Source: Zasmidium citrigriseum
Lineage: Eukaryota; Ascomycota; Dothideomycetes; Mycosphaerellales; Mycosphaerellaceae
Length of the DNA stretch: 64,000 nt
Assembly (NCBI GenBank): GCA_002786025.1
Contig: NHNW01000079.1
Span: 1-64,000, forward strand
Direction of reading: 5' to 3'
Every line of letters begins with the position of its first letter. Within the stretch, counting starts at the first letter, position 1. Below are positions 36,001-45,656 of the stretch, in pieces. The position numbers and the translations under genes were made by a program. The notes under the pieces are model-generated. The model ran no database searches. It was not told the DNA's origin and worked only from the letters and a program-made list of their open reading frames with translations.

Positions 36001-37867
36001 TCTCGTTCGTCTGGCTCGAATGTCCTCTGATTTCCCTCTCGGTCTCTAACCTCTGGATCCGAACATCATGTTTTGGCAGCTTCGATTACCAAGGTGATGC
36101 GATTCTCCGGCACCGTCGACGAAGTTGTTCCCGTTCGAAGGCATTCCGACCAAGCTGATTCTCCGAGCCATTCTGTGACGAGAAGAGCATTGCAGGAGCG
36201 ATACGACCTCGCGCGGATCTTCTGTCGCTGCTTGGCTGAGACCGGATAGGGCGTCAACTGAGCAGTATGTCTTGGGCGATTCGGCCTGCCGACTACAATG
36301 GCTATGCACTAAATGATGCAGCCCCACCAGCCAAGAGCGACTGCCACTTTCGGTCTTCTTGTCAAGCATTAACTCCGCGAACAGTGTGTTTGACAGCACC
36401 GACAGGGATGACGCTCACAATCGGGCCGCGAGCGTCCCGTTCCTCTGCCGACTTCTTCACAATCTTCAGGACTCTGTACGTCCGGCTTCCACAACGGCTG
36501 GCACAGCGTCGCGACGAGCTGTTCTGAGCAGACCCAAATCTACCGGTTCGATGGCTGGAGATGCCCAACAAGCTCAGTACTCGCCTTCAACTCTGATACT
36601 CGACAGTGTTTGCCACACGACAACGTCGGTCTGCTAGCTCATCGATCCGGAGCCTTGCGGGCCAAGTGAAGAGTCCGACAGGGTTCCAACCATCGCGATG
36701 CGGGAACATGTTGTGAGTCTGAACTTATGCAGGAACGTCTTGGCCGTCTTCAGGAACAGTATCGTATTCAGGAACGGCACGCGAGGTTGCTGGGATCGTA
36801 ATCGCATGGAACGCACGGACACGCACATAGCCTGCCCAGAGCCAACACCACTAGTCGCTTAGCAATGACGTGTTTTGTGGGGTCGCGATCGGATGAAACA
36901 GCTAACAAGTGAGACATAGGATGAGGACGACTTCTACGGACGAAGCGGGAGCTTGCGGGAAGAACATTCGATGCTCTTCAACTTTTGTGGCTACCACATG
37001 GCACACGTGGAAGGTCAAGGACATTGAGCTTGTCGACTTGACACGACTCTTTACGACAACAAAGATGCAAGATCTCACATGTCTGCAATTTGCCTGGATG
37101 AGTGGCTTTCTCAACGACACACCGCTGCGCTCGACTTTCAAGCAAGCACCATTTACCACTTCAGTAAATCAACGTCATACCCAAGAAAGCGATCAAAATC
37201 ACGAAGTACAGGCAAATAGGCGGCACAACCCCGGACGGCCGCACAGCCTCAGATGGCGCATGCACCATCAACCCCAGCCAAGGATCTTCACTATAGGCAG
37301 AGATGTGCCGAATGCGATGACAAAACAAAACCAAGTCACCCAAACAGGCATCCTGATAGCGACCGCAGCCTTGCTGCACGCTCCATGTTTCGGACACAGA
37401 CCGCTTGGCATCGCTGCCGTGAGACACGGGTGGAGTAGATCTGGGGTAGCTCCACGTGCAGCCCCGGTAATGCATGTTCCAACGTGCTACGCTCAAGAGT
37501 CTTGGTTCAATGCCCAAAAGCTTCCGGCGATGTCTTCAAGGTGTACGTTTGGAGACCGACACTCTTGGACCTTTGGTCCTAAGCTACTTGCAGCATCCCG
37601 TTCGGAGAGTTGAGAACTTTCTGCCAAGTATCCGCAGCGACGATGACAATTCACACTCGCGCTCGGTGTCCCGAATCAGTACATCACAAGTTATGCTATG
37701 CGAAGCGATCCAGATCGTATTGATAGCGAAGCGGCGGAGCAATAGTTCCCGCTCAAAACGATGATAAAAGGATCGATGTCCCCGGCTTGAGGGACTTTCT
37801 TCTGAGACACAACAAACAACAGCTCATTCCAAACTCATCGATCGCTTGCACTCTACCAACCCCAATC
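36001..37867. other. 1.9-kb gene-poor interval
   Basis: No gene is firmly supported. The minus strand between about 37,517 and 37,161 carries two hydrophobic, protein-like stretches in different frames (MPVWVTWFCFVIAFG and CLYFVILIAFLGMTLIY), separated by a stop and a frame change. They could be the relic of a small membrane protein gene or chance. The long plus-strand ORF 36909-37613 has no recognisable composition or start context. Confidence 0.5.
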
Positions 37868-38952
37868 ATGAAGGCATCAGTCGTGGCCGTCATTTTGGCC
37901 TTCTGCGCCAGCAATGCCATCGCCGACCCAGGCAACGGTAAACTCCTTTCAGAGACTGGTACCCTACCACTTCATGCTAACAATTTGCTCCAGATGTGTT
38001 CGAAAAGCGTGAGCCAGTCCTCCCAATCGCGGCCAAGGTCGGCGTCAAAGCAGGAGCCATGCTCGGCAAGAAGCTGTTCTTCGACGAAGAAAAGCGAGAT
38101 GTCGAGAAGCGCGAGCCTGTCCTCCCGATTGCAGCTAAGGTTGGCATCAAGGCTGGTGCTATGCTCGGCAAGAAGTTGTTCTTCGACGAGGAGAAGCGCG
38201 ATGTTGAGAAGCGTGAGCCCGTTCTGCCAATCGCCGCCAAGGTTGGCGTGAAGGCCGGAGCCATGCTCGGCAAGAAGCTCTTCTTCGATGAAGAGAAGCG
38301 TTCCGTCGACAAGCGCGAGCCAGTCCTGCCCATTGCCGCCAAAGTTGGTGTGAAGGCGGGCGCCATGCTCGGCAAGAAGCTCTTCTTCGACGAAGAGAAG
38401 AGAAGCGTCGATGAGCGAGACGCCTTCATCGAATTCAAGCCTTTCGACGACGACCCATTCAACCCATTCGACGACCCAGGTGTCATCGGCAAGCGTGATC
38501 CTCAGGGCTGGAAGGAAAGCCTCAACAACGCCATTCAATGGTGGGGCAAGGAAGTCAGCGACGACAGCCCCATGAACCCCTTCGACGACCCGGGCCTCCC
38601 TGGCAAGCGTGAGGCAGAGCCTTTCATCGGCGATGTGCTCAACAAGGTTCTCCCTCAAGACAAGAACGACGACACCTCTTTCAACCCGCTCGATGGCACG
38701 CTGAACATCTTGAAGCGTGAGGCTGAGGCTCAGGGTGGTATCAAGGAGGGTCTCAACAATGCGATTCAGTGGTGGGGAAAGGAGGTCGCTGACGACAGCC
38801 CGATGAACCCATTCGACGACCCGGGCCTCCCTGGCAAGCGTGAAGCGGAGCCTTTCATTGGTGATGTGCTGAACAAGGTTATTCCTCAGGACAAGAACGA
38901 TGATACTTCTTTCAATCCTCTGGATGGGAAGCTTAACATCTTCAGGGCTTAG
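37868..38952 (+). CDS. Secreted repetitive multi-peptide precursor (kexin-processed)
   Basis: Two exons, 37868-37937 and 37994-38952, give 342 residues. After the signal peptide (MKASVVAVILAFCASNAIA) come four 34-residue units of type A, each EPVLPIAAKVG-[VI]-KAGAMLGKK... ending DEEKR, with spacers ending in KR (the last degenerates to DER). Then come two copies each of type B (NNAIQWWGKEV...PGLPGKR) and type C (FIGDVLNKV...NPLDG). Almost every unit is bounded by Lys-Arg. The residues after KR are Glu-Pro, Glu-Ala or Asp-Pro, the dipeptides removed by Ste13-like dipeptidyl aminopeptidases in alpha-pheromone maturation. Three peptide species are therefore predicted from one transcript. It fits the class of fungal kexin-processed repeat proteins; I know no specific homologue. 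Confidence 0.85.
38011..38418 (+). repeat. Four 102-bp tandem coding repeats (type A peptide)
   Basis: Units start at 38011, 38113, 38215 and 38317 with exact 102-bp spacing. Differences are mostly at third codon positions, so the repeats are old enough to have drifted but are conserved in protein. The block appears free of RIP despite internal duplication. Confidence 0.9.
38497..38949 (+). repeat. Duplicated B+C peptide module
   Basis: The module at 38497-38718 (QWWGKEV peptide, KR, FIGDVL peptide, KR) is repeated at 38719-38949 with near-identical protein sequence. The second copy has a slightly longer start (EAEAQGG) and ends at the stop codon instead of KR. Confidence 0.85.
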
Positions 38953-40004
38953 GATTGGCTAGGTTACCACTTTCCAAGAGACTATGGAGATGAACAGGAT
39001 GGGGAATGGAGAAACGATGGAACGAGTACACATGGAAAGATTGAGTTAGGACAGGTTGTATATGATTTGATTATGTTTCGTATGCACTTTGTGTTGCCTT
39101 CGATCATCTATGCAATCGGTTCTCCAATATTCAAACATCTTTTGAAGGCCTTGACTGAATCGGTGTGATCTGAATGAGCAATCTCCCCGGAGCATTGAGA
39201 ATTGCGTTGGGCTTGACATCCAATCCATTTATCCCTTGGACTCGAAGCTGTTAGGAATCAACAAGTGCAAGACATGATAGCAGCCTAAGGTGTGACAAGT
39301 TGACAACGCTGTCTGCCCTCCCTCGATGCCACCGAAATCGCAACTTCGACTTCAAAACTGCTACGATAGGTTCGAGCATCATTAAAACACGCACCGCTCT
39401 ACATTGAACAACCGTCATCATGTCAGATACCAGACTCAACTTCAAGCTCGCCTTCAAGGCCGTCTCTTGGCATTGTCAGAACATCGGCAATGTCGTCTCC
39501 ATGCATTTGCCCAAAGAAGCCGTCCCAAGCACCATTTCGAGCTCCTTAGGGCCCGAAATCTCCCCTGCAACAGCCCGATGCTATGCGAGACATCAAGAAG
39601 ACCAAGAATCAGACGCTTGGCACTATTCCGGCTTGTGGGTCCCTTTCTGAAACACAGAACATGTGGTGCAGAGCCGCAGCCACGTGAGTCTGGGATGTCT
39701 GTTCTTCTCTTCTCGCACGTTCGCTCACTCTTACCATGGTGCTGTCTCCGGACATGTCGGATGCTTTGCAGTCAGCACGTGGTGGTTGTGTTGGGAGAAT
39801 GGTATTGGATTTGTGAAGTTGATGCGGGCTTCGGGAATGTCAGGTCCGTTCTATTCTGTGAGGGTGTGGTGATTTCGAAAGTTCATAAGAAGACGAGGTG
39901 GTTCAGCGACTTGAATCTTCGTATAGCAACACAAGACACTCAGAGACGATTCCTATACCCGGCACATACATTCGTTTGCTAAGACCCAACACAGTACAAG
40001 CACC
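38953..40004. other. Interval with one doubtful small ORF
   Basis: Contains the 3' flank of the precursor gene and the upstream region of the next secreted gene. An ORF at 39420-39650 (76 residues, MSDTRLNFKL start, context CATCATGTC) could be real, but it has no signal peptide or recognisable domain. Other ORFs overlap it in several frames. Confidence 0.5.
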
Positions 40005-40268
40005 ATGAAGCTCAACATCGCCATTCTCTTCACCACTCTCGCCGCCTCAACAATCGCAGCACCCCTCCAGCTTCGACACGAAGGCAACCACGAAGACAAA
40101 CGAGTAGCACCCGTTGCCGCAGGAATCCTCGGTGTCGCCGCCGGCTCCGTAGCCAACGCAGTCATCACAGGCGCCACCAAAGGAGCCACGTCTGGAAGCG
40201 TGGGCAGTACAATCAACAAGTTCCTGGGCGGCAATGGACAAAAGCGGTCGACGCCGATGGAGGAGTAG
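40005..40268 (+). CDS. Small secreted 87-residue protein with flanking Lys-Arg sites
   Basis: A single exon. The signal peptide is MKLNIAILFTTLAASTIAA. A short pro-segment ends NHEDKR. A Gly/Ala/Val/Ser-rich stretch beginning VAPVAAGILGVAAG ends FLGGNGQKR, followed by six residues. Cleavage at both KR sites would release one peptide of about 46 residues, hydrophobic with few charges and no cysteine. The start context CACCATGAAG is good. The organisation is a one-copy version of the precursor 1 kb upstream. No family recognised; function unknown. Confidence 0.72.
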   Translation: MKLNIAILFTTLAASTIAAPLQLRHEGNHEDKRVAPVAAGILGVAAGSVANAVITGATKGATSGSVGSTINKFLGGNGQKRSTPMEE

Positions 40269-41909
40269 GCGGGACGCGCCATTTCAATCAATGTGAGTTC
40301 TGGTCTAGACTGTGGCGTTAGCATGCAGCCGGGCTGATCGTATTCTTTCTTGGTAGGTAATGCATGGCGGAGATGTGGAGAAGAGGGGCGTTTGTACGGT
40401 CGATTGAAGAAGATCGTCGAGATGGAGACGGAGCCACGTGGATAGATAAAAGTTTGAATGTTGATCCGAGTGTTTCGCTGAGGCCAGAGCCGGCAGAGAG
40501 CAGTATGTACTATTTGAAATGTATACAATCAAGACCATATGTGCTTTCGACAATCAGACGGATGCGTGAAGAGTCGCTCTTGAGATTGATGAGCAAGACG
40601 CGGTGTCCATGTGAGAAGGTGACGTCGACACCAAGACGCCGTTCAAGGGGGAAATACGTCGGATGGTCAGCGGTCAAGGATGGGGTGAAGTCGGGGACAA
40701 CATCATTTGGCACGACGTAGTATTCTGGCAAGCTAAGCGAGCCAATCGCGCGATGGACGTTCCAATCAACGGCTTGACCTCCCTTCTCTTCCATCTTCCA
40801 TCTGGTCCATCATCCCAACAACAACCATTGTCATCGACTTCACTACTGTTGCTCAGCGGCATCAAGTCTCTGGCCTTCGAAGAGGTTGTCATGGCAAGAT
40901 CGATGGCCATTCTCTCCCTATCAATGGACCTTCACGCCCAGGCCGCCGGGCTCACCTATGTGTTCACGTAGACAGGCATCATGTTGTTGCCATCGTACTG
41001 CCTGCTGCATATGCGAACGCCACGGTTTCATCAGTGGCTACCTGGGCGTTGGATTCTGCGGCAGTAGCTGATACCACATCCTTGCCGTGCTCGCCTGGCA
41101 AATGCGGCATCCTGAAGCCATCCTTTGGCAACTGCTTGCTCTTTTTCGCACAGCTCGCGAATGAGCAGCACGACCTCAACTCCGGTGCGAGCGCCTGCAT
41201 CAGCCCGAGCCCCCGAAGAGCAAGTAGAGACGCCTGCCGACCAAGTATTTGCCCGGGCCCAACCATCCGGGATGAGCCTCAGACGCCACGGGACCGCATA
41301 GCATTGCAGACTCACAAAAGGCAATCGAGATCTTGACCACATGCACCGATCAGCGCCGCAGGAATGCCAACTGAGGCCGAGCAAAAACAAATGGCCAGAA
41401 CAGGCATTCGCGGCGGTGGGAACGAGCAATCTAAACCTGCCCCAACCAAGAACGGGAGCACATGGCGACGGTGACCCGCCTGCAGACCGATCTACGACTG
41501 GAATCAAGCCCAGACCCATCATGGATCCACCGGCCTTGACGCCTGAGGTGAAGACAAGCACCCAGTTTTAGCCTTTTTGGTGGCGCCCAGCCCCCGCACA
41601 TTCGTTCAACATGTGCCCTCAGCCGCGTGTACGTACCTGATCGTCACAGATCACAGTGAGCGGAGAAGGTTAAATCCTTTTGACGTCTCTGCACTTTACC
41701 TGTTAAGCTTGGCCTCTTACAAATTGTGCTGCTGATTCGTCGGCCGGTGCTGCCAGTTGCCTGTTCAGGCCTATACCGGTGGCGGATGCTGCATCGCTGA
41801 CCTACGAGGACTACGCAAATGGCTTTCTCATGGCAACGTCAATATATATACGGGAGTCGAATCCGAACAGCACTCGTTCTGACCCACCTCTCTCCTCAGA
41901 CTCGCAATC
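40269..41909. other. 1.6-kb interval without a supported gene
   Basis: Several overlapping ORFs of 60-176 codons occur on both strands (for example 41031-41561 minus), but none has domain motifs, a good start context or intron support. They look like shadows in GC-rich sequence. The right end contains the peroxygenase promoter. Confidence 0.5.
41841..41850 (+). promoter_or_regulatory. TATA box candidate of the peroxygenase gene
   Basis: AATATATATA ends 60 bp upstream of the start codon at 41910, a usual distance for a fungal TATA element with a short 5' UTR. Confidence 0.55.
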
Positions 41910-43422
41910 ATGAAGAGTGTTGGATTGCTCCTTCTCGCCCTCCAGGGCGCTTCGGCGTTCCCTGCTGTGCTCGAGGCCATGGACAGCGGCCTCTTTGAGC
42001 GCCAGGCCACCGGCAAGCCAGGTTGCATGGCAAGCGCTGCCTGCAACAAGAAGCTCACGGTCACCAACGCACAGATTGGATACAACCCTGATGTGCTCAC
42101 TCCGGCCCAAATCTCGAGCAAGAACCGCAACCACTGTGGTCAACTTACGCCCTGCAACATCTTTGTGAGTACATTGCGTTGTCGAAATCTACCATGTACA
42201 TTCTAACAAGTCAAATAGGATGCTTCAGAGCAGTACGTCTCGACTAGTGGACAGAACAAGTTCATGTCCCCCGGTGCTGGTGATCTCCGTGGGTAAGTCT
42301 GAAGGGCGCAAAGCATGTTGATGCATGTCTGAGACACATACTGACCTTCTGCTCTTTTCTTTGGATAGCCCATGTCCAGGTCTCAACGCTGCCGCCAACC
42401 ACGGATACCTCTCTCGCAGTGGTGTCCAAACCCTTCAGAAGACCATCACTGGTCTCGGTGCTGCCTACGGCATGTCCACCGACCTTGCTGGTATCCTGGC
42501 CGCCTACGCCATTGCTATTGACGGGGATTTGGCCACTCAGACCTGGTCCATTGGTGGACCCCAGGCCAAGCTCCTTGCTCTGGATGCTGGCCAGGGTATT
42601 TCTTGGTCTCACAACAAGTACGAGGGAGACACTTCCATCTCCCGATGCGACGCCTACATCAACAACGGTGACGGCCACTCGTTGAGCCCTACTCGATTCG
42701 CCTACGCCTATCAGGAGGGTGCTGCGGACGACAGGCTCGATATGGACAAGTTCGCCATTGCCTTTGCGAAGAACACCCACCGCTCGATTCAGCAGAACCC
42801 ATACTACTTCACTGGGTTCTTCTCGACGACTCTCGTGTCTCCAGCCGCCTACAACTTCGTCATTGCCATGATGTCGAACCACACCCAGGAGCAGAAGGAC
42901 GGCTACCTCAACGAGGACATCTTCAAGACCTTCTTCGCGGTCAGCGGCAAGTACCCCAACTACGTGTGGCACCCAGGTCAGGACCGCATTCCAGACAACT
43001 GGTACCGTCGCCCGAGAACTCAGCCCTACACCGCTGTCGCTGGTGTCTTCGGTGATCTCCTTGCCGAATTTGCCGCCTACCCAGACACCTTCCGCTTCGG
43101 TGGAAATCTTGGCAAGACCAACACCTACACTGGTATCGACATCAGGAACTTCACCAACGGTGCCTACAACGCGGACATGCTCTTCCAGGGCAACAACCTC
43201 GCTTGCTTCGCCTACCAGAACATCCAGATGGGCCTGCCAGATGTCCTCAGCGCCAGCCCATTCACCACTCAGGCCCTGTCGTTCTTGCAGCAGCAATTCG
43301 GCGCTGCCTTCGGTGCCCTTTCCTGCCCGCAGATCTCCAAGTTCAACAACAACAATTTGCCACCATACCCCGGCCGATCCTACAGCCCGAACCCACCGAA
43401 GAACGCCCCACAGAACTGTTAA
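41910..43422 (+). CDS. Secreted heme-thiolate peroxidase / unspecific peroxygenase-like
   Basis: Three exons (41910-42164, 42219-42292, 42369-43422) give 460 residues. The signal peptide is MKSVGLLLLALQGASA. GPCPGLNAAANHGYLSR (Cys112) supplies the heme thiolate ligand. SWSHNKYEGDTSISR carries the Glu-Gly-Asp motif (about 195-197) and Arg of the acid-base and magnesium site; EGD rather than EHD points to a peroxygenase rather than a classical chloroperoxidase. The family (PF01328) uses H2O2 to insert oxygen into or halogenate organic substrates outside the cell. It is longer than the short peroxygenases. An N-glycosylation site (NFTNG) is present. Confidence 0.9.
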
Positions 43423-44293
43423 ACGACTTGGACACTGAATGGAACATAAAGTGCAGGCAAAAGAACATGAAGTGTAATTGACGAAGCGATGCATGCCATG
43501 AGTGAGGATGTATGTATTACTGATGAGTAACGCTCGTTGCAAAAGAATCTTTTTCGCTGTACGACCAATGCTATATGCCAACTACATCTTCTCTCGCAAA
43601 TGTCCAACTCACAGTTCACAGCCGCTCGAACCTCATCCATGGTCTTGGTCACACTCTACTCGGCTCATGCTGTCTTTAGCGACACGTTCGGATCTGTCTC
43701 CGAGAAGAGCCAAACGACCATCCTCACTGCAAAAAGTCAACTGACACTCCTCGCACACACATCGCGATCCCCGTCGCAGGATCGAACAACAACCGCTGCA
43801 CACGCAGTCCTTCGACCCAAACAGCAGATTCCCGATCATTCAAAGCAAAGCGGCCCGGAAGCAGCCATGAGGCTCAACAGGCATACGCAACGAAACGTGC
43901 CGTTTTCCCGGGTCCTCCAACGGCGGCAGATTCTCAAAACGGCCCACCCCGTACCTGTTCACCCACGTACGTGGCTTGCAGCAAGCTACCCTCTATTTGC
44001 AATATTACCTGCATTACGACCGCAAGTTACTCCATTCCGCATAGCGCGGATCTCGATTCCTCGAATAAGGTTGCCAAAAAGCAACACAGGCTGCAGCCTC
44101 GCGCAGCCAGTTCCGGCCAATGGAAGCGGGGTGCATGGTCAGCACTCTTCCACTTTGGGACGGACCCGAGACGCATTATTCCAGTGGCTTGTGATTCGCA
44201 GGTGGAGAGTACGGAGTGATTTGTACTCCTTCTCACGACTTTGCAGTGCTGCATGCTCTTCTACCACACGTTCTGTCAGATTGAGTGGCGAAA
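43423..44293. other. Intergenic, no gene seen
   Basis: An ORF of 308 codons (43537-44463 plus) overlaps the next gene in another frame and has basic, patternless composition, so I treat it as non-coding. The region holds the peroxygenase 3' flank and the promoter of the membrane protein. Confidence 0.55.
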
Positions 44294-45295
44294 ATGCATT
44301 GGCTCATTCCGGTTGTCTCTCACTCGGCTTCCTGCGTCTACGCACTGCTGGGCCAGAGCATCACGCCGACGGCTCTGGTCCTCAGTATCACGCTTGCTGC
44401 TGCGCAGTCGTTTCATCCTTGGGGAGGATTCTATCTTACCTTTGCTGTCTTCTTCCTGGTTAGCAATGCTACTGCCATCGCTTTGCGGTACACTGGGAAG
44501 ACTTCAAGACAGCATGCAGCCTACACCACGGTGGGCGTCCTTCTCGCCAATGCCCTCCTGGCCGCGACATTGGTGCCTTATCATCACTATTACCTGACCC
44601 AACGCTTGAAAATCGTCAAATGGTTCCTCCTCGCCCAAGCTCCGTCAGGATGTCTTCCAATCCCCTCACGGACCATCGTCGAAGCTGCGAACTACAAGTT
44701 CCAGGATGCTCTGGCGAACAACATCCCTTGGGCCATCGTCGCTAGCTATGCCGCCGCCACGGCCAGTACTCTCAGCAGCGCTCTCGGCAAGCCAAGGGGA
44801 TTCTCGATTATGGGAATCATGATTGGGGCTCTAGGTGCGGGACTCGTGGCTTTCACTGCGGCGCATACGCTGCCTATGTGCGAGGGTCGTGTCGAGGGAG
44901 CGGAGCATGTGATGGCCAGTGTGGACCGTGCTCCGGTTTGGAATGAGCGGCATTCGATGGAATGGACGGATCAGGCCCGGTATAGGGATTTGGTGGTCTT
45001 GCTGACTGTGGTTGGGACGGTTGGAGTGGTGATCGAGCAAGTTGTGGCGTCTGTTTTGCAAGGCAAGACGGAGGTCTCGAAGCAGGCTAATGGAAGCGTG
45101 AAGAAGGGTAAGCAGGCGGCTAAGGGCAAGGAGCTGGTGGATGACGGTGGCGCTTTGGACTTCGCCGGTGTTGTTAGGAATGTGGTTGTGACTGGAGGTG
45201 TGTTGGTGGGCATGGCTGTGTGGAGTTTTGTGGGGGCTCAGGCGAGAGAAGATGAGGGCTATCAGGGCGTGCCTGGCGCTGGGCCAGCGCTTTGA
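44294..45295 (+). CDS. DUF92/TMEM19-like integral membrane protein
   Basis: A single exon of 333 residues from ATG 44294 (an in-frame GTG at 44285 was not used). The N terminus SITPTALVLSITLAAAQSFHPW and the block FFLVSNATAIALRYTGKTSRQ followed by LLANALLAATL resemble fungal DUF92 proteins. So does SYAAATASTLSSALG, where relatives usually have Asp and Glu (N-A-D-T-x-S-S-E-L-G). If that alignment is right, two acidic residues conserved in this phosphatase/kinase-like membrane family are absent. A Lys-rich cytoplasmic loop (about 265-285) precedes the last helix. Function unknown. Confidence 0.65.
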   Translation: MHWLIPVVSHSASCVYALLGQSITPTALVLSITLAAAQSFHPWGGFYLTFAVFFLVSNATAIALRYTGKTSRQHAAYTTVGVLLANALLAATLVPYHHYYLTQRLKIVKWFLLAQAPSGCLPIPSRTIVEAANYKFQDALANNIPWAIVASYAAATASTLSSALGKPRGFSIMGIMIGALGAGLVAFTAAHTLPMCEGRVEGAEHVMASVDRAPVWNERHSMEWTDQARYRDLVVLLTVVGTVGVVIEQVVASVLQGKTEVSKQANGSVKKGKQAAKGKELVDDGGALDFAGVVRNVVVTGGVLVGMAVWSFVGAQAREDEGYQGVPGAGPAL

Positions 45296-45656
45296 TCTGA
45301 GGAGAAAACGTTCGAAAGCATCATTCCCGACTTTGCTCTGCTCTGTCACAATTCAGTCGAAACCGTTGGAAAAAGTCAGTGAATTGAAAAAGTGTCACGC
45401 ACCATTTCAATAATCGGGTGTACTTTACTCTCGTAAGATATGGTCGAGCACATCGCTCGGTATGATAATCAATTTTCTCAGATCATATGGCAAGAGGATT
45501 GAAAGGTCGTGGGTGTGTTTACTCGTGATGAACCACCCACTCATGTTCCATATCAGCAATTGAGCCGGGAAAACGATGGTCCGATACGAAGTGAGACGAT
45601 AGCACATAGTTTATCTTTACTATGTAGTTGTCTCCCGAACGTTCTATGAGATGACC
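45296..45656. other. Convergent 3' regions, no gene seen
   Basis: AT-richer 361-bp gap between the membrane protein (plus) and the sugar transporter (minus). Likely 3' UTRs of both. Confidence 0.6.

Noticed and set aside
36909..37613. 234-codon plus-strand ORF
   Set aside because: Patternless composition, no domain, signal or start context, and it overlaps hydrophobic segments on the other strand. Probably chance.
37868..38952. Dikaritin (ustiloxin-type) RiPP precursor
   Set aside because: The repeat and KR layout is similar, but the cores lack the short Tyr-containing motif and no UstY/DUF3328 protein is encoded nearby. A plain kexin-processed repeat protein is safer.
37868..38952. Alpha-type mating pheromone precursor
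   Set aside because: The processing logic matches, but the repeat cores are 25-35 residues and of three kinds, unlike the short Trp-rich pheromone repeats of ascomycetes.
41031..41561. 176-codon minus-strand ORF with several overlapping plus-strand ORFs
   Set aside because: GC-rich sequence opens several frames at once; none shows motifs or splice support.
42262..43581. 439-codon minus-strand ORF antisense to the peroxygenase
   Set aside because: A mirror of third-position GC bias in the real gene; Val/Gly/Glu-rich without motifs.
43537..44463. 308-codon plus-strand ORF
   Set aside because: Overlaps the membrane-protein gene at 44294 in another frame and has no protein-like pattern.
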